Positions 1 to 9,052 of a stretch of 64,000 nt of DNA are shown piece by piece. The notes under the pieces were generated by a model. It was given only the letters and a program-made list of their open reading frames with translations. It ran no database searches and was not told the origin of the DNA. Origin of the DNA: Salinibius halmophilus (GTDB taxonomy: Bacteria > Pseudomonadota > Gammaproteobacteria > Pseudomonadales > Natronospirillaceae); the NCBI RefSeq assembly GCF_003577475.1, contig NZ_QPEP01000001.1:17830-81829 (forward strand), in the 5' to 3' direction. Both the position numbers and the translations under genes were made by a program. Positions within the stretch are counted from its first letter, which is position 1. Every line of letters starts with the position of its first letter.

Positions 1-900
1 ACGATCGGTAAGGGCCTGAATGCGCTTGGTTAGCACATCAAACACATTGGTTTTCTTATCTTCGGTTTCATCGAGCAAAAACGCACCCCAAGGCTGGCTG
101 CGCTCGGTTTCGCTAAGATCGGCAAAAAACTCAGTGAAACCCTCAATTTGGTCGCATTTAGTCAGCACCACGTAGATTGGGAAAAGCACGCCAAGCTCAC
201 GTACCACTTCATCGATACGGTTGCGCAAGTTCTTTACATGGTTTTCAACGGCCGCGTCATCCGACAGCAGCAACTCTTCTACAGGCAGCGCTAACACCAC
301 GCCATTGACTGGCGCCTTTGAACGGTACTGTTTAAGCAAGCGTAGGAACTCAGTCCATTCTTGCGTGTCTTCTTCAACGGTGTAACGGCCAGCGGTGTCG
401 ATTAGAATGGCTTCATCAGAGAACCACCAATCACAGTTTTGTGTGCCACCAATGCCTTCAACGTGATAGCGCTGGTCGTCTTGTAGTGGAAAGTTCAGCC
501 CCGAGCGTGAGAACAAGGTACTTTTACCGGCTGCCGATGGCCCAATCACCATATACCAAGGCAGCACATAGAGCGCCGACTTACCACGGTATTTTTGGCC
601 TAGGTCCGACTGGCGAATTTTTTGCAATGTCTCATCGAGCTTTTGCTGCAATTCAGAGCCAATGCTCGATGAGGCGACCAGATCTTTTTCTAACTTTTTA
701 CCACGGCGTGATTGCACAATGGCTTTGATGGCTAGGTACAATAGGTACACGGCAATCACCGCGCCCATAGCCATCACTTTTAGCGTTACGGTATCGAGGC
801 CGACGTAGTGGCCAGCAAACCAAATGACCAATAGGATCGAGGCGATCCCAACGAAGATCCCTGCCCCACGGCTAAGTAGCAAGCTTACGATTTTTCCCAT
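1..900 (-). CDS. tssM: Type VI secretion inner-membrane protein TssM (IcmF), N-terminal part
   Basis: This is the first 300 residues of TssM, the large inner-membrane protein of the T6SS trans-envelope complex; the rest lies beyond the left edge. Two hydrophobic segments near residues 13-30 and 43-61 form the membrane hairpin. A cytoplasmic NTPase-like domain follows, with Walker A GPSAAGKS at 120-127 and the motif DTAGRY at 168-173. The ATG at 900-898 overlaps the TGA of tssL by one base (TGATG), so the two are probably translationally coupled. The reading frame is open to the window edge. The intact Walker A suggests the nucleotide-binding type of TssM. Gene order tssJ-tssK-tssL-tssM supports the call. 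Confidence 0.95.
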   Translation of the reverse strand, partial: MGKIVSLLLSRGAGIFVGIASILLVIWFAGHYVGLDTVTLKVMAMGAVIAVYLLYLAIKAIVQSRRGKKLEKDLVASSSIGSELQQKLDETLQKIRQSDLGQKYRGKSALYVLPWYMVIGPSAAGKSTLFSRSGLNFPLQDDQRYHVEGIGGTQNCDWWFSDEAILIDTAGRYTVEEDTQEWTEFLRLLKQYRSKAPVNGVVLALPVEELLLSDDAAVENHVKNLRNRIDEVVRELGVLFPIYVVLTKCDQIEGFTEFFADLSETERSQPWGAFLLDETEDKKTNVFDVLTKRIQALTDR

Positions 901-1625
901 CATCTTGTTGATTCACTATTGAGCTGCTGGTGGAGTTGTTCAATTTCACTGGCACTATTGGCAATCAGTGTTTGTGTGCTAGAGCTGTAAAACACGGTCA
1001 TGCCAATGAGTACAAAGGCAAACACCGCAACAATTACCCAATATGGTTGCTGGCCAGCAATGCGATACGAAATGCTGTTTTCTGGCACGGCTTTGTCGGA
1101 CAACTGGCGATTAACCGCCCCTTTGCGTTTGCTAAGCTCAGACTTCATTGACGCCTTAATAGACATCAGTCGGTCTTGACCATCGAAGGCGAACTTACCT
1201 TGAAAGCCCAGCAATAAGCACAGGTAATATGCTTCGAGTGCGACTAGGGATGCTTGATCGCCTTTCTCACGAAGCGTTAGCAAGCGTTCGAAAAAGCGTT
1301 CACCACCGTTACTTTCACCAAAAAACTCAAGCTGGAGTGGCTGCGCCATCCAGTCGAAGCGACCCGGCCACTGTGAACTCATAACGATTTCATCGCTAAA
1401 TGCCGACAAGGCGAACTTGATCTCTTCTACATCGCCGGCGTCGAGCTGCTGCTCAAAAAACGCACGCTCCATGAGCCTAAAGGCATCACGGAATTGCTTT
1501 TGCAGATCGTCACTGCATTGTGCAGCAAAGTTTGGGTCGCGTACTTTCATCGCCAGCGTTACTACCGGAGCAATGGCTTCCGTAATGTAGCGATCAGCCG
1601 CGGCAGGCATTGTTGCGTTGCTCAC
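900..1625 (-). CDS. tssL: Type VI secretion protein TssL (DotU family)
   Basis: A 241-residue DotU/TssL protein of the T6SS membrane complex. Such proteins have a cytoplasmic helical hook domain anchored by one C-terminal membrane helix. Here the helix is at about residues 193-217, with only a short tail after it. Typical DotU stretches are FALSAFSDEIVMSSQWP and LLGFQGKF. The protein ends soon after the helix and carries no OmpA-like peptidoglycan-binding extension, so it is the short form. It starts 3 bases after the tssK stop and overlaps tssM by one base, consistent with one transcript. Confidence 0.93.
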   Translation of the reverse strand: MSNATMPAAADRYITEAIAPVVTLAMKVRDPNFAAQCSDDLQKQFRDAFRLMERAFFEQQLDAGDVEEIKFALSAFSDEIVMSSQWPGRFDWMAQPLQLEFFGESNGGERFFERLLTLREKGDQASLVALEAYYLCLLLGFQGKFAFDGQDRLMSIKASMKSELSKRKGAVNRQLSDKAVPENSISYRIAGQQPYWVIVAVFAFVLIGMTVFYSSSTQTLIANSASEIEQLHQQLNSESTR

Positions 1626-1627
1626 TA

Positions 1628-2965
1628 TTATTCCTCGATCACAACCAGTTCAATTTCCACATCGGCAAACTCACCCATGCAGAACAAGGCGAATTGCTCA
1701 GCGTCTTTCACGTTTTGCCAAGCTGGCGAGTTTTTGTCGATTAAGAAGTACTCATAGCCCGACTTAATGCGAATTTTCTGCGGCACGCGTTGCGTGTGGC
1801 GAACCGGCACACCTGGCAGCGACATCGCCACCATGCGTTCAACACTTTCTGGGTCACCCAGCTTAACGATGCGCTCAAAACGATTAACCCACTCAGGGTT
1901 TTCAGCCTTATGATTTACCGCCAAGAAGAAGCTGTAGCGCGATAACACATCGCTAGACAGCGTACTGCTCTGGAAGCGCCCAGGGCCAATCTTTTCGATG
2001 CCCGTTTTGCGCTCTGGTTTGTGCACCTCGGCATTGAGCATGCGTCGCACATCGCCCATAAGCGTTAGTAAAGATTCGTGCGGAGCTTCGTGCTGATAAG
2101 CCGGCACGGTGTCGATATCTGCTGGCGACTGGTGAATAGCCAGCAACTGGTGTAGCACGGCTAATAGCTGATAAAGCTCGTAAGGCGATTGCTGTGGCGT
2201 GTTTTTCAAAATACGCGCCTGCGCTAAAAACTCAGCAATGCGGGCTTCTAAATAAAACTCGGCCGATTCACTTGGTGAGAAGCTGGCGACATCACCAAGT
2301 TGTTTGCGCCGCTCGCTGTAGTCACGCACGCGTGCAGACAGCATTTCGGTTAGCGATTGCAACAAAGACAAGCAAGGTTTGGCTGCGATCATCTGCAGCA
2401 TTGGTGGCCAGACATTTTCGGCCACACGGTAGGCGCCATCCACCTCTTTTACTAAACGGCCTAGACGTAAGGCTGTTTGCCCTACACTTGCTTGGCGCTC
2501 GGTAATCAATTGAATGTTCGACTTGGCTAACAACACCTCACGCTTACGCGCAGGGTCGTGCTGGTCTGGTAGGTCAACATACTCGGTAGTTTGCGATGGC
2601 GTGCGCTGGGTATTTTCATAACCAGTAATTGGGCTAGCGCCGCTGAAATCTGGCAGCATAACCAGCAGTTCCAGGGCTTCGCGATCATCATCTGAGAGGT
2701 CGAGCACGACCTCGCCATCTAGGTCGGCACGAAAGTCGACTAAACGTCCATCAGGAAACACCGCCTGCAAGCGGCTAAGCGACACCTTACCGGCACTCAA
2801 CGCCATGGCGCTCAGCTCCCAATCAACAATACCCCAAGGGTAAGGCTGATACGTTTTGGCCTGTAGCCAACGGGCTTGCTCGGTGTAGTTATCGAATTGC
2901 TGAAGATGCTGCTGGCCAAGGAAAACCCCTTCCGACCAAACGACTTTGCGTAGTCCTTTAATCAT
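1628..2965 (-). CDS. tssK: Type VI secretion baseplate protein TssK
   Basis: TssK connects the T6SS baseplate to the TssJLM membrane complex. The protein has the family signature VVWSEGVFLGQQHLQQFD near its N-terminus and the full length of about 445 residues. The frame extends 11 codons further upstream, but the ATG at 2965 is preferred: it has AGGA a few bases upstream and gives the usual family N-terminus (MIKGLRKVVWSEG). It lies between tssJ (54-bp gap) and tssL (2-bp gap). No missing conserved region was noticed. Confidence 0.94.
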   Translation of the reverse strand: MIKGLRKVVWSEGVFLGQQHLQQFDNYTEQARWLQAKTYQPYPWGIVDWELSAMALSAGKVSLSRLQAVFPDGRLVDFRADLDGEVVLDLSDDDREALELLVMLPDFSGASPITGYENTQRTPSQTTEYVDLPDQHDPARKREVLLAKSNIQLITERQASVGQTALRLGRLVKEVDGAYRVAENVWPPMLQMIAAKPCLSLLQSLTEMLSARVRDYSERRKQLGDVASFSPSESAEFYLEARIAEFLAQARILKNTPQQSPYELYQLLAVLHQLLAIHQSPADIDTVPAYQHEAPHESLLTLMGDVRRMLNAEVHKPERKTGIEKIGPGRFQSSTLSSDVLSRYSFFLAVNHKAENPEWVNRFERIVKLGDPESVERMVAMSLPGVPVRHTQRVPQKIRIKSGYEYFLIDKNSPAWQNVKDAEQFALFCMGEFADVEIELVVIEE

Positions 2966-3019
2966 AACTGTCCTATAGAGTAAAAAGTTTAGCGGCATCG
3001 CGCCGCCTGATTACTTCAC

Positions 3020-3466
3020 TTATTGGTAACCGAGCTCGACGGTCTTGTCGGTGAGCGACAAGGTTAAATTGGTGTCGGCTGGCAGATCGTAATTAATCTT
3101 TTTCACTGCTCGCCAATTATTACTCTCGTGCGAGCGGAAGAATGCGGCAACGGCCACAAATTTTGCACCGGCTGAACGCTCAAGCGCGAACACTTCTTCA
3201 CGGTTTGGCTCAACAATAAACTCGCGAGTAGAAACAAGCGTTGCCCCCAAAGTTGCTTCGTCACTTTTCCACAGGGCTTCGTATGAGGCTTCTTCAAAAC
3301 GGGCCGTATCGGACAGCTGATACACACGCATGGTCACTGAGTACGAATCGCCCCAGCGGTCGGTGTTAAGCTTCTCTGCCGAAGCCATTTCGAAGTTTAA
3401 AGTAGGTGTTGCACAGCCTGTTAATAACACTGTGAACAACAAGAAAATGGTAGAGAAAATACGCAT
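3020..3466 (-). CDS. tssJ: Type VI secretion outer-membrane lipoprotein TssJ
   Basis: A 148-residue lipoprotein with a signal peptide ending in the lipobox LLTGC (Cys18). TssJ is the outer-membrane lipoprotein that binds the periplasmic part of TssM. Mature-chain features fit the beta-sandwich family: a stretch beginning NTDRWGDSYSVTMRVYQL near residue 34 and the C-terminal NLTLSLTDKTVELGYQ. The start ATG has GGGAG about 8 bases upstream. It is the first gene of the tssJKLM run seen here. A hairpin at 3608-3639 separates it from the small lipoprotein gene upstream. Confidence 0.88.
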   Translation of the reverse strand: MRIFSTIFLLFTVLLTGCATPTLNFEMASAEKLNTDRWGDSYSVTMRVYQLSDTARFEEASYEALWKSDEATLGATLVSTREFIVEPNREEVFALERSAGAKFVAVAAFFRSHESNNWRAVKKINYDLPADTNLTLSLTDKTVELGYQ

Positions 3467-3607
3467 GCTGAATGCTCCCTTTAGTCATGCCGACGTGTAA
3501 GATTCCATAAACTGAGCTTGGTTACAAGTCGATCAAGATGATTGTATGGAAAGGGATTTGTAATACTACCCCTTTGGGTACCTAGATGATGATTTTGTGA
3601 CAGGGGT

Positions 3608-3639
3608 AAAAGATCTCGATGTTACCATCGAGATCTTTT
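3608..3639 (-). terminator. Perfect 14-bp hairpin between the small lipoprotein gene and tssJ
   Basis: A perfect 14-bp inverted repeat (arms 3608-3621 and 3626-3639) with a 4-base loop. Each arm has four A or T at its outer end, so it can act on either strand. It starts 9 bases after the stop codon of the 34-residue lipoprotein gene, which suggests a terminator for that gene. The T tract is part of the stem and short, so some read-through into tssJ is possible. Confidence 0.6.
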
Positions 3640-3647
3640 CGCCAAGG

Positions 3648-3752
3648 CTACTTGCAATCACTTTGTCCAGGCTTTGGCGAACGCTCAATACTACCTCGCT
3701 CACACCCCACAATCACAGCGCATATCCCTAATATCAAAAAATGCTTCTTCAT
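3648..3752 (-). CDS. Tiny putative lipoprotein, 34 residues
   Basis: A complete small gene. ATG at 3752 is preceded by AAGGGAG at suitable spacing, and the 34-codon frame ends in TAG. The product starts MKKHFLILGICAVIVGC, a classic lipoprotein signal: two Lys, a hydrophobic core and the lipobox IVGC with Cys17. The mature chain would be only 18 residues, polar, with a second Cys near the end. A strong hairpin follows the stop codon. Tiny lipoproteins such as entericidins have this layout, but no family was recognised. Possible roles are a T6SS-linked lipoprotein or a stress peptide; both are guesses. The gene signals are convincing together, but expression is unproven. Confidence 0.6.
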   Translation of the reverse strand: MKKHFLILGICAVIVGCERGSIERSPKPGQSDCK

Positions 3753-3778
3753 TAATATACTCCCTTAAACAAAGTAAT

Positions 3779-3822
3779 TATCAAATAAAGAAGCGCCCCT
3801 TAGGACGCTTTTGTATTTGATA
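3779..3822. repeat. Long imperfect hairpin next to the lipoprotein terminator
   Basis: The outer arms TATCAAATA (3779-3787) and TATTTGATA (3814-3822) are perfect inverted repeats. Inside them AAGCG (3791-3795) pairs with CGCTT (3806-3810). The structure abuts the terminator at 3821-3847 and precedes the small lipoprotein start. It may be a second terminator arm or part of the leader of the small gene. Confidence 0.45.
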
Positions 3823-3847
3823 AAAAAGAGAGCCCGAAGGCTCTCTT
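3821..3847 (-). terminator. Rho-independent terminator of the 1115-residue lipoprotein gene
   Basis: On the minus strand an 8-bp stem (3839-3846 with 3827-3834) closed by a TTCG tetraloop is followed by a run of T (3826-3822). It lies 18 bases after the stop codon of the large lipoprotein gene. Confidence 0.85.
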
Positions 3848-3864
3848 CAACATGTAAAAAATTA

Positions 3865-6800
3865 TTAGAATGTTGCTTTTAAACCATTTTCACCCAATGT
3901 AGGAATGGTCTCAGTTTTATCAAAACCACTTTGCAGTACATTACTACCGTTATTGATCGTTTGAACTGTATACTCAACACCGTCTTGAACGTCATTCTGA
4001 AGAGTAATTTTAAAGGTGTAATCACCTAGACCTTCGCGAGTGACCGTAACACTAGTTACATTCTCAGCGGTAACTCCGCTCGCTACAGAAAACAGACCAG
4101 TAACGGTGGTGGATTCCGCACCAGTAATAACTCTTCCCGCACCAAGAATCCTCTCGTCGTTAAGAGGATGAGTCACGCTCACCTTGACAATCAGCTCTTT
4201 AGCTGAACCTTTAGTTAGCGTAAATGGTGACTGAGTAGCGAAAACTGAAATTTCATTAACCAAAGCGAACTTCGGCGCGTCCATTATCTCAGAGTAATCC
4301 GCCCATGACTTACCAGACACAGCAGCTGGAATATTTTCAAACGCAAACTCAGCGTGCGCATTTGCAAACACTGAAGACTGGAACGGCCATGCGCCATTTT
4401 GTTGGTATGCAGGCAGTGTGAATACTGATTGACGAGTTAAGTCCCCACCCCAAGATGATGGTAGCAGTATCAGCTTATTCAGTTCATTTTCTGGAACAAT
4501 ATAGTCCTCAGAACCGTCAACCGTGATAGTTGTAGCACCGAGCGCAAAGGTTAGCTCTGTTTCAGAAATTACTGCTTTACCGTTTTCTACTTTAGCAACA
4601 GGTTTATCGAACACTACTTCAAGAGCATCCGTTGGGAAGTCGGTTCCACTCTCCAAAATGAAGTAGCGAGCCGTCTTAACTAGCGGTGGCATCTGGTCTT
4701 GAATCTGAATTTTTGCGTTGGTATCCGTATCAGTAACATTGCCAGCCAAGTCTGAAACAGCACCAGTGAAGTCAAATATATAATCTCCAGACTGCTCTAG
4801 AGCAAACTGATAAATATCTGGCACTGAGAACTGTAGCAAATCTACCTCTGATACTTCTCCACCGATATCAGTTGCAACGATATCATTTGCAACTTTCCAA
4901 TCACTAGGTGTAACAGTTGCTGCTGAGTTGCTGTAAGTGACCAAATCAGTGTTTACCAAATCAACGCTCTCTGTAAAGGCAACACCAACAGTCGCCGACA
5001 GGTCAGCATTATCAGCAAATGCTCGATAAGCATTTCTGTCATATACACCCGAAGCAGGATCGATAATTGGTTTACCAATCACTTCCAGTCTTTCATCGGC
5101 CGAAACAGTGTTCAAGTTATATAGCTTACGAAGTTGCCTTAGCTGCGCCGCATCATCATTCGGACCATTGTTTGTGCCATCCACTTCAACCAGTAGTCGT
5201 GGTGTTAGCGGCAAGATCGGCATACCAATTTGTGACTGCGAACCTGTGTAGCTAGACAGCTCACCACCCTGACCGTAGAACTCAACTTTAGTTGTGTTCT
5301 CTGCCGGATCAGTGCCATAGGCAAACTGAAGCGACGTAGTTGGCGGCACGTTATCAACCAAAGGTAAAGTTACTGGTTCACCCGGCGTACCAAATGAATC
5401 ATATGATGTAATTTCCAGAATGTCGCCTGGTTCAATTTTTGACACTAGGGCTTCTTGAACTTCTGATGCGCCAGTACGAACGTAAAAAGTATTAACACCT
5501 TCTGCACTATTTTCAGTAACAGACAGCGGCGAATTAACGAAACTTACTTCAGCAGTTTTCTTGGTTTCGCCTGATACGCTGTCTATTACGCGAGCGGTGA
5601 AATATGCGGCGCCAGCTGGGCTCGTATCAACCGATACGCGAGCGACTGTAGTTTCTACGAGTGCAGCATCGAAACCTAGTTTGTCTGTGTAGGCTTTCAG
5701 TAGCGCATCTAACCGGCCTTTTGCTTCTGCCACATTTAACTGCTGAATACCCACTTTTACGTCATCAGCATCCGCGAAGCTATTGCTCTGCTTTTGAATA
5801 ACATCCAGCGCCTGCATAGGGTCTGAACCATCATCGCCCATCTGCGCTGGCACAACAGCGATATTATCTAGCTTGAGATCATCATAGTTATTGAGAGTAA
5901 TTCTCACGTGAGCAGCAGTATTCTTATCCTGCTCGCCTGACTGTGATGTTGTAAACTTCAGTGCAGAGCTATTTAGGTTACTACCTACAAGGCCGTTTTT
6001 AAGGCTAGAAGTATCTACGATTACACCGCGTGGGATATAGATTTGAATCTCACGTCCCTTTACTTCCTCGAGTGTATTAGATGCAGACTCAGACTCAAAA
6101 GATAGCAATAAACGAGTTTTATCCGAACCTTGAGAAGCAATTACCGGTACTCGCGAAGCGGTCCCATCTTTGAAGGCAGAAGCTCGAACAGTTGTAAGAT
6201 CTCTCACGTCAACTGGTTCGCTAAATACTAGTTCTACCTGATTGCTGTTGCGAACTATTTGACCAGATTCACCATCAGCGATGACATTCGTTACTCGAAC
6301 GATATACGGAGCAACATCGTCGACGAACTCAGTAACGTCAACCATAACCTGCTTTAGATCGGTAACGATATCTTCATTATCCGTGTTAACACTCGTAGGA
6401 TCTAAATCTTTTACATCGAACGAACGCTCAACCTCGTTTTCCAATGCCAATGTGAAGCTGGTATCAGCCGGGAGGTTGTCAAAGCGGAAGTAACCATCAG
6501 CGTCAGCTGTCGCTGTTGGAAGTGCAGCAGATGAGTACAGCGTTTGCACACCACTAACACCATTTGAAACAGATACCGCACCAGAAACAGAATCCACGTC
6601 CAGTGCTACTTTCACGTTAGGAAGTGGCTGGCCGTTAGAAGAGTCGATTAAGCGACCAGAAATGCTAGACTTGAGCTCAGGAAGCACTGCTACACCAGCT
6701 TCCGCCACAAAACCATCAACAAATGTTACGTTGGTTTGCGCATCTAAGCCAGCACCATCGACAGATTCACCTTCAAAGATTTGAGCGCGCGGAAGCACGT

Positions 6801-7212
6801 TAACTTTTGCGCCCATGTAGTTGCTGTCACCAATCGCACCACCAAGAATGGTAACCTGAAGATACTGCGTGCGTGCCGCGTCGATTGTATCTACACCAGT
6901 TGCGCGCACCTCTTCAAACACGTAAGTGCCGAGCTCATTTGTTTCAACTACTTGCCCAGCAATACCAACGCGAACACCAGCAAGAGGATTACCATTAGAA
7001 TCAACAACAGTTCCCGTAACCATACCGCGAGGTGCAGTCACATCAGTAAAGTCTACTTTCTGCTCAACTTCGATAACTGGTGAAACCACTACTTCAGTTG
7101 GCGTTTCAGAGTTACCTTCAGTACTTGGGGTATCAGTACCGCAAGCAGCTAGAAAGATTGCAGAAGATGCAGCAATTGATATTGCTAGCGTTTTCTTTTT
7201 AAGGAGATACAT
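3865..7212 (-). CDS. Large Ig-like surface lipoprotein, 1115 residues
   Basis: The signal peptide ends in lipobox FLAAC (Cys24), so the protein is lipid-anchored. A short Thr/Glu/Ser-rich spacer follows. Two carboxypeptidase-regulatory-like modules are visible at about residues 62-105 (GTVVDSNGNPLAGVRV) and 184-255 (GRLIDSSNGQPLPNVKVALD). At about 302-425 there is a bacterial Ig-like segment of the SbsA/Big_5 type (NQVELVFSEPVDV, then a conserved ending KFTTS). A similar motif recurs near 870 (LEVVFDKPVAKVENG). It has low Cys and is rich in Asp, Thr, Ser and Val, as expected for an extended extracytoplasmic beta protein. No catalytic motif was seen. It lies downstream of a repeat-linker lipoprotein and a barrel-like protein on the same strand. 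Function is unknown; adhesion or surface scaffolding is inferred only. Confidence 0.75.
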   Translation of the reverse strand: MYLLKKKTLAISIAASSAIFLAACGTDTPSTEGNSETPTEVVVSPVIEVEQKVDFTDVTAPRGMVTGTVVDSNGNPLAGVRVGIAGQVVETNELGTYVFEEVRATGVDTIDAARTQYLQVTILGGAIGDSNYMGAKVNVLPRAQIFEGESVDGAGLDAQTNVTFVDGFVAEAGVAVLPELKSSISGRLIDSSNGQPLPNVKVALDVDSVSGAVSVSNGVSGVQTLYSSAALPTATADADGYFRFDNLPADTSFTLALENEVERSFDVKDLDPTSVNTDNEDIVTDLKQVMVDVTEFVDDVAPYIVRVTNVIADGESGQIVRNSNQVELVFSEPVDVRDLTTVRASAFKDGTASRVPVIASQGSDKTRLLLSFESESASNTLEEVKGREIQIYIPRGVIVDTSSLKNGLVGSNLNSSALKFTTSQSGEQDKNTAAHVRITLNNYDDLKLDNIAVVPAQMGDDGSDPMQALDVIQKQSNSFADADDVKVGIQQLNVAEAKGRLDALLKAYTDKLGFDAALVETTVARVSVDTSPAGAAYFTARVIDSVSGETKKTAEVSFVNSPLSVTENSAEGVNTFYVRTGASEVQEALVSKIEPGDILEITSYDSFGTPGEPVTLPLVDNVPPTTSLQFAYGTDPAENTTKVEFYGQGGELSSYTGSQSQIGMPILPLTPRLLVEVDGTNNGPNDDAAQLRQLRKLYNLNTVSADERLEVIGKPIIDPASGVYDRNAYRAFADNADLSATVGVAFTESVDLVNTDLVTYSNSAATVTPSDWKVANDIVATDIGGEVSEVDLLQFSVPDIYQFALEQSGDYIFDFTGAVSDLAGNVTDTDTNAKIQIQDQMPPLVKTARYFILESGTDFPTDALEVVFDKPVAKVENGKAVISETELTFALGATTITVDGSEDYIVPENELNKLILLPSSWGGDLTRQSVFTLPAYQQNGAWPFQSSVFANAHAEFAFENIPAAVSGKSWADYSEIMDAPKFALVNEISVFATQSPFTLTKGSAKELIVKVSVTHPLNDERILGAGRVITGAESTTVTGLFSVASGVTAENVTSVTVTREGLGDYTFKITLQNDVQDGVEYTVQTINNGSNVLQSGFDKTETIPTLGENGLKATF

Positions 7213-7253
7213 ATTTGTCCCTTTTCCCTTGGTTTTTTACTTTTCGCTGGGAG

Positions 7254-7280
7254 AAACAAGGAACAGCTACATCCTTGTTT
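7254..7280 (-). terminator. Hairpin between two lipoprotein genes
   Basis: A 9-bp perfect stem (7254-7262 with 7272-7280) with a 9-base loop lies 51 bases after the stop of the 569-residue lipoprotein gene. The T run on the minus strand is only part of the stem. It may be a partial terminator or a processing site within the operon. Confidence 0.4.
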
Positions 7281-7330
7281 TGCGCGGAAACGCCCGCTCT
7301 CCCTGCTGCGTGTGAAACTACATGTTTCGA

Positions 7331-9040
7331 TTAATAAACGAGTGCTGAAATACGAGTACTATCAACACTTGAAAATTCTTTACCACCGACTAATTCAATC
7401 TTTTTCGTAGATAACCGAAAAGCGCCTGCAAATGCACCGAGCTCAGACTGCCAAGTTATGGCCAGCAGATCTTTCGACAGCCACTTCGGTGTCGACAATA
7501 ATTCAACAGTAGATGCACTAGTATTTATTCGTATTTCATTGATTAGGTCTATTGGCTGAGATTGATCAGCAAATGCCACCGTTGCACGCAAACCCGTGTC
7601 AGACTGCCACGGCAATACAGTGGCATAGTTCTCGATAACACCGCCGGCTGAAAGCGAGGCACCTAGCTGCTCAAAAGTTTGATCCACATCTGAAACTGAC
7701 GCGTTCACCGTAGCCTGACCCGAAGCGCTCTCATTATCAAAAAAGCCAGAGCCTAACTTGCCGTTCTCAACCGTCGCAAAAGCGTAGCCAGCCTCCAAGG
7801 CTTCAATTGCAACTTGTTGAGTAGACTCAAACTGAGTTGTGCCAATTTGCTCTGAACTGACCGAAAACTGCTGAATATTCGACTGATAACTATAGCTAGC
7901 CATGAAAGGCAAAACAGAAGAGGTTTGAGTTTCACCGAACACCCCAACCAGCTTTCCATCTGCCAAATGACGAACTTGGTAAAGCGTTTCAGGGTTTTGG
8001 GTGGCACCATTCACCAGATTAAATGGAATTTCTTCTTCCGAGTTAAATGAGCCCGAAACTAGGTTAACCTTTAATTGTTTGGCAACTGCTGAGTCAACAC
8101 CTAGGTGACGATAGTTAGTAACATAGGCAATGGTTTCACCATCTGGTGAGCAATCGTAACTCAGTACATTTCTAGTGGCATTCGTTGACGACTGAGCAGG
8201 AAATGTAATGTACTGGCTATCGCTGCGCCCTCCATCAAGGCGAACAAGCCGTGTCTCCACTGCCGACTCACCAACACTCTCTGAACTCAACCCTACAAGG
8301 GTCTGGCTACCACACCAGCTCCAGTCAGTAAGCGAGCCAGCTGTAGGCGCGAATAGTCGCTTGCTATCTAGACTACTAACCTGATGCACTTCACCATCGA
8401 CAGTTTCGAGTGCGACTAAATCACCTGTGTCATTTGTCTTCCACTCGACGACTTCTTTTAAGTCAAATGTATCAACTTGCGACAAAGTCTCTAAGTCAAT
8501 AACTGATAACCCGCCACTGTTGTTTTGATAGCCTACCTGTTTAGCTCCACTCAACCACAATAGAGGAAGCGTTGAGCCTGACTTATAGTTGGCAAGGTCA
8601 GCAACCTTAACCGCAGATCGAGCTGCATCAACAATCCATAGGGAGCTATCCCTATTATCAATAAATGCGAATCGCCCACTTGCACTATCTATCGCATAAC
8701 TTGTAGCGTCACCGGAAAAGACTTCAACCACTTCACCGGTAAAGGATTCTGCCATGACAACTTTAGCGGTCGAGTCGCCAGACAAAACCCAATAAGAAGC
8801 AGTGACTTCGCCTGTGTAATCTGGCGCTCCAACAACTGGCGTTGGAGTAGAGACTACCGGAGGAGTAGGCTCAACACCGCTCGTAGGCGTTGCAGTAGGC
8901 GCTACGGTATTAGTAGGAGTTGGCTGCGGCGCACCTGATGCCGTAACGTCGTTAAGTTCTACATCACCGGTTGGTGGCTCGATAACGCAGGCACTTAACG
9001 CTGTAGCTGTTAATAACGCGATAGCAATCTTAGTATTCAT
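7331..9040 (-). CDS. Lipoprotein with Pro/Thr linker and probable beta-propeller, 569 residues
   Basis: The signal peptide ends in lipobox LSAC (Cys18). Residues about 35-72 are a Pro/Thr/Val-rich linker (PTPTNTVAPTATPTSG), similar in style to the linkers of the S8 protease at 53232. The rest resembles a periplasmic or surface beta-propeller: repeated short blades with DSASGRFAFIDN, DCSPDGETIAYVTNY and similar TolB/WD-like DG and SPDG motifs. The start ATG has a perfect AAGGAGG upstream. The stop of the barrel-like gene is 12 bases upstream, so the two are likely co-transcribed. No enzyme motif was recognised, and the function is unknown. Confidence 0.72.
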   Translation of the reverse strand: MNTKIAIALLTATALSACVIEPPTGDVELNDVTASGAPQPTPTNTVAPTATPTSGVEPTPPVVSTPTPVVGAPDYTGEVTASYWVLSGDSTAKVVMAESFTGEVVEVFSGDATSYAIDSASGRFAFIDNRDSSLWIVDAARSAVKVADLANYKSGSTLPLLWLSGAKQVGYQNNSGGLSVIDLETLSQVDTFDLKEVVEWKTNDTGDLVALETVDGEVHQVSSLDSKRLFAPTAGSLTDWSWCGSQTLVGLSSESVGESAVETRLVRLDGGRSDSQYITFPAQSSTNATRNVLSYDCSPDGETIAYVTNYRHLGVDSAVAKQLKVNLVSGSFNSEEEIPFNLVNGATQNPETLYQVRHLADGKLVGVFGETQTSSVLPFMASYSYQSNIQQFSVSSEQIGTTQFESTQQVAIEALEAGYAFATVENGKLGSGFFDNESASGQATVNASVSDVDQTFEQLGASLSAGGVIENYATVLPWQSDTGLRATVAFADQSQPIDLINEIRINTSASTVELLSTPKWLSKDLLAITWQSELGAFAGAFRLSTKKIELVGGKEFSSVDSTRISALVY

Positions 9041-9052
9041 CGTGCCGCCTCC

